6,136 nucleotides of DNA, taken from assembly GCF_042408365.1 (NCBI RefSeq), contig NZ_JBHOQJ010000264.1, forward strand, positions 1 through 6,136. The letters are read 5' to 3'. Origin of the DNA: Thermoflexus sp042408365. GTDB lineage: Bacteria; Chloroflexota; Anaerolineae; Thermoflexales; Thermoflexaceae. Both the position numbers and the translations under genes were made by a program. Below are positions 5,209 through 6,136 of this stretch, piece by piece; position 1 is the first letter of the stretch, and every line of letters begins with the position of its first letter. Below the pieces are notes generated by a model. The model saw only the letters and a program-made list of their open reading frames with translations. It searched no databases and was not told where the DNA came from.

Positions 5209-6136
5209 TCATGGCGTCGCCTTCACGCCTGGGGCGATCAGCAGATCGAACACCGTCATCCCCGACGGGATCATCGGGAAGCAGTTCTCCTCGGGGTCCA
5301 CCAGGATGTCGACCACCACGGGCCGGTCGGTGATGGCCAGGGCCTGCCGGATGGCCGGCTCGACCTGATCCGGCCGCTCCACCCGGATCCCCGCCGCGCC
5401 CACCGCCTCCGCCATGCGGGCGAAGTCCGGGTTGGCCAGGTAGACAGCCGAGTAGCGTCGGTTGTAGAACAGCTCCTGCCACTGGCGGACCATGCCGAGA
5501 TACCGGTTGTTGATGATGAAGACTTTGATGGGAAGGTGCCACTCGACGGCGGTGATCAAAGCCTGGAAGGTCATCTGGAAGGAGCCGTCGCCGTTGATGT
5601 TGATCACCAAGCGATCCGGGCGTCCGAGCTGGGCCCCGACCGCCGCCGGCAGGCTGAAGCCCATCGTCCCCAACCCGCCGGAGGTGATGCAGGTCCGCGG
5701 CTCCGTCCATGTGAAGAACTGGGCCGCCCACATCTGGTGCTGGCCCACATCCAGGGTGACGATGGGCCTATGCTCCTTCGTCAACTCATAAATCATCTGG
5801 ATGGCGAACTGAGGCTTGATCACATCGTCGCCCTGGCGATAGCGCAGCGGATAGCGCGCCTTCCAGTCCTGGATCTGACGCCACCATGCCTCGGTGTCGG
5901 GCGGCCGGACCATAGGGAGCAACGTGCGCAGCACCTGCTTGGCGTCGCCGATCAAGGCCACATCGGCCTTCCGGTTCTTGTTGATCTCCGCCGGGTCGAT
6001 ATCGATGTGGATCACCTTCGCATGGGGCGCGAAGGCGGAGAGCTTGCCGGTCACCCGGTCGTCGAACCGGGCGCCGACGGCGATGATGAGGTCGGAGAAG
6101 TTAATGGCGAAATTGGCGTAAACGGTCCCATGCATC
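5209..6136 (-). CDS. ilvB: Acetohydroxyacid synthase large (catalytic) subunit (partial, 5' end outside window)
   Basis: This ThDP- and FAD-dependent enzyme joins pyruvate with pyruvate or 2-ketobutyrate, the first common step of branched-chain synthesis. Only the C-terminal 309 or so codons are here. About 260 N-terminal residues, with the catalytic Glu, lie beyond the right edge. The frame enters in the middle FAD/dehydrogenase-like domain at MHGTVYANFA, followed by LIIAVGARFDDRVTGK. The C-terminal ThDP domain has GDVGQHQMWAAQF-type sequence (here LDVGQHQMWAAQF, 128-140), the ThDP/Mg motif from GDGSF (182-186) to INN (208-210, fragment numbering), and GMVRQWQELFYNRRYS. The Trp in VRQWQ (219) matches the residue linked to 2-ketobutyrate preference in E. 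coli AHAS, so isoleucine synthesis is probably served. The ending ENCFPMIPSG is typical. The stop lies 17 nt before the preferred ilvN start, or overlaps the alternative start by four bases. Related ThDP enzymes (glyoxylate carboligase, pyruvate oxidase) are unlikely beside ilvN and ilvC. Confidence 0.97.
   Translation of the reverse strand, partial: MHGTVYANFAINFSDLIIAVGARFDDRVTGKLSAFAPHAKVIHIDIDPAEINKNRKADVALIGDAKQVLRTLLPMVRPPDTEAWWRQIQDWKARYPLRYRQGDDVIKPQFAIQMIYELTKEHRPIVTLDVGQHQMWAAQFFTWTEPRTCITSGGLGTMGFSLPAAVGAQLGRPDRLVININGDGSFQMTFQALITAVEWHLPIKVFIINNRYLGMVRQWQELFYNRRYSAVYLANPDFARMAEAVGAAGIRVERPDQVEPAIRQALAITDRPVVVDILVDPEENCFPMIPSGMTVFDLLIAPGVKATP

Overview
The window is a high-GC bacterial stretch (roughly two-thirds G+C by eye, not computed). 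It carries one continuous minus-strand operon for branched-chain amino acid biosynthesis. Reading in the transcribed direction, from right to left, the order is ilvB (5' end cut off), ilvN, ilvC, leuA, leuC, an unrecognised 53-codon gene, and leuD (3' end cut off). All genes are co-oriented. Gaps run from 12 to 114 nt, and nearly every internal gene has a strong Shine-Dalgarno sequence. No plus-strand gene, RNA gene, mobile element or CRISPR array is supported.

The first three genes give acetohydroxyacid synthase (large and small subunits) and ketol-acid reductoisomerase, the first two steps of valine and isoleucine synthesis. LeuA, LeuC and LeuD then take 2-ketoisovalerate towards leucine. 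The missing steps (dihydroxyacid dehydratase ilvD, isopropylmalate dehydrogenase leuB, transaminase ilvE) are not in the window. The operon promoter, and any leader control element, would lie beyond the right edge.

The organism is probably a Chloroflexota-like bacterium, perhaps a thermophile. This is suggested by the compact ilvBNC-leuACD cluster, the short LeuC/LeuD type shared with archaea and several deep bacterial lineages, and Arg/Pro/Glu-rich proteins. The placement is impression, not proof.

The unusual material is concentrated in two places. First, the leuC-leuD junction holds an acidic, Trp-rich, 53-residue ORF of unknown function. It also has a hairpin directly after the leuC stop and a canonical G-quadruplex motif that covers the stop of the small ORF and the leuD ribosome binding site. 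A GC-rich hairpin also follows the leuA stop directly. Second, the N-terminal ACT domain of IlvN differs from E. coli IlvH at several positions linked there to valine feedback inhibition, so this synthase may be regulated differently.
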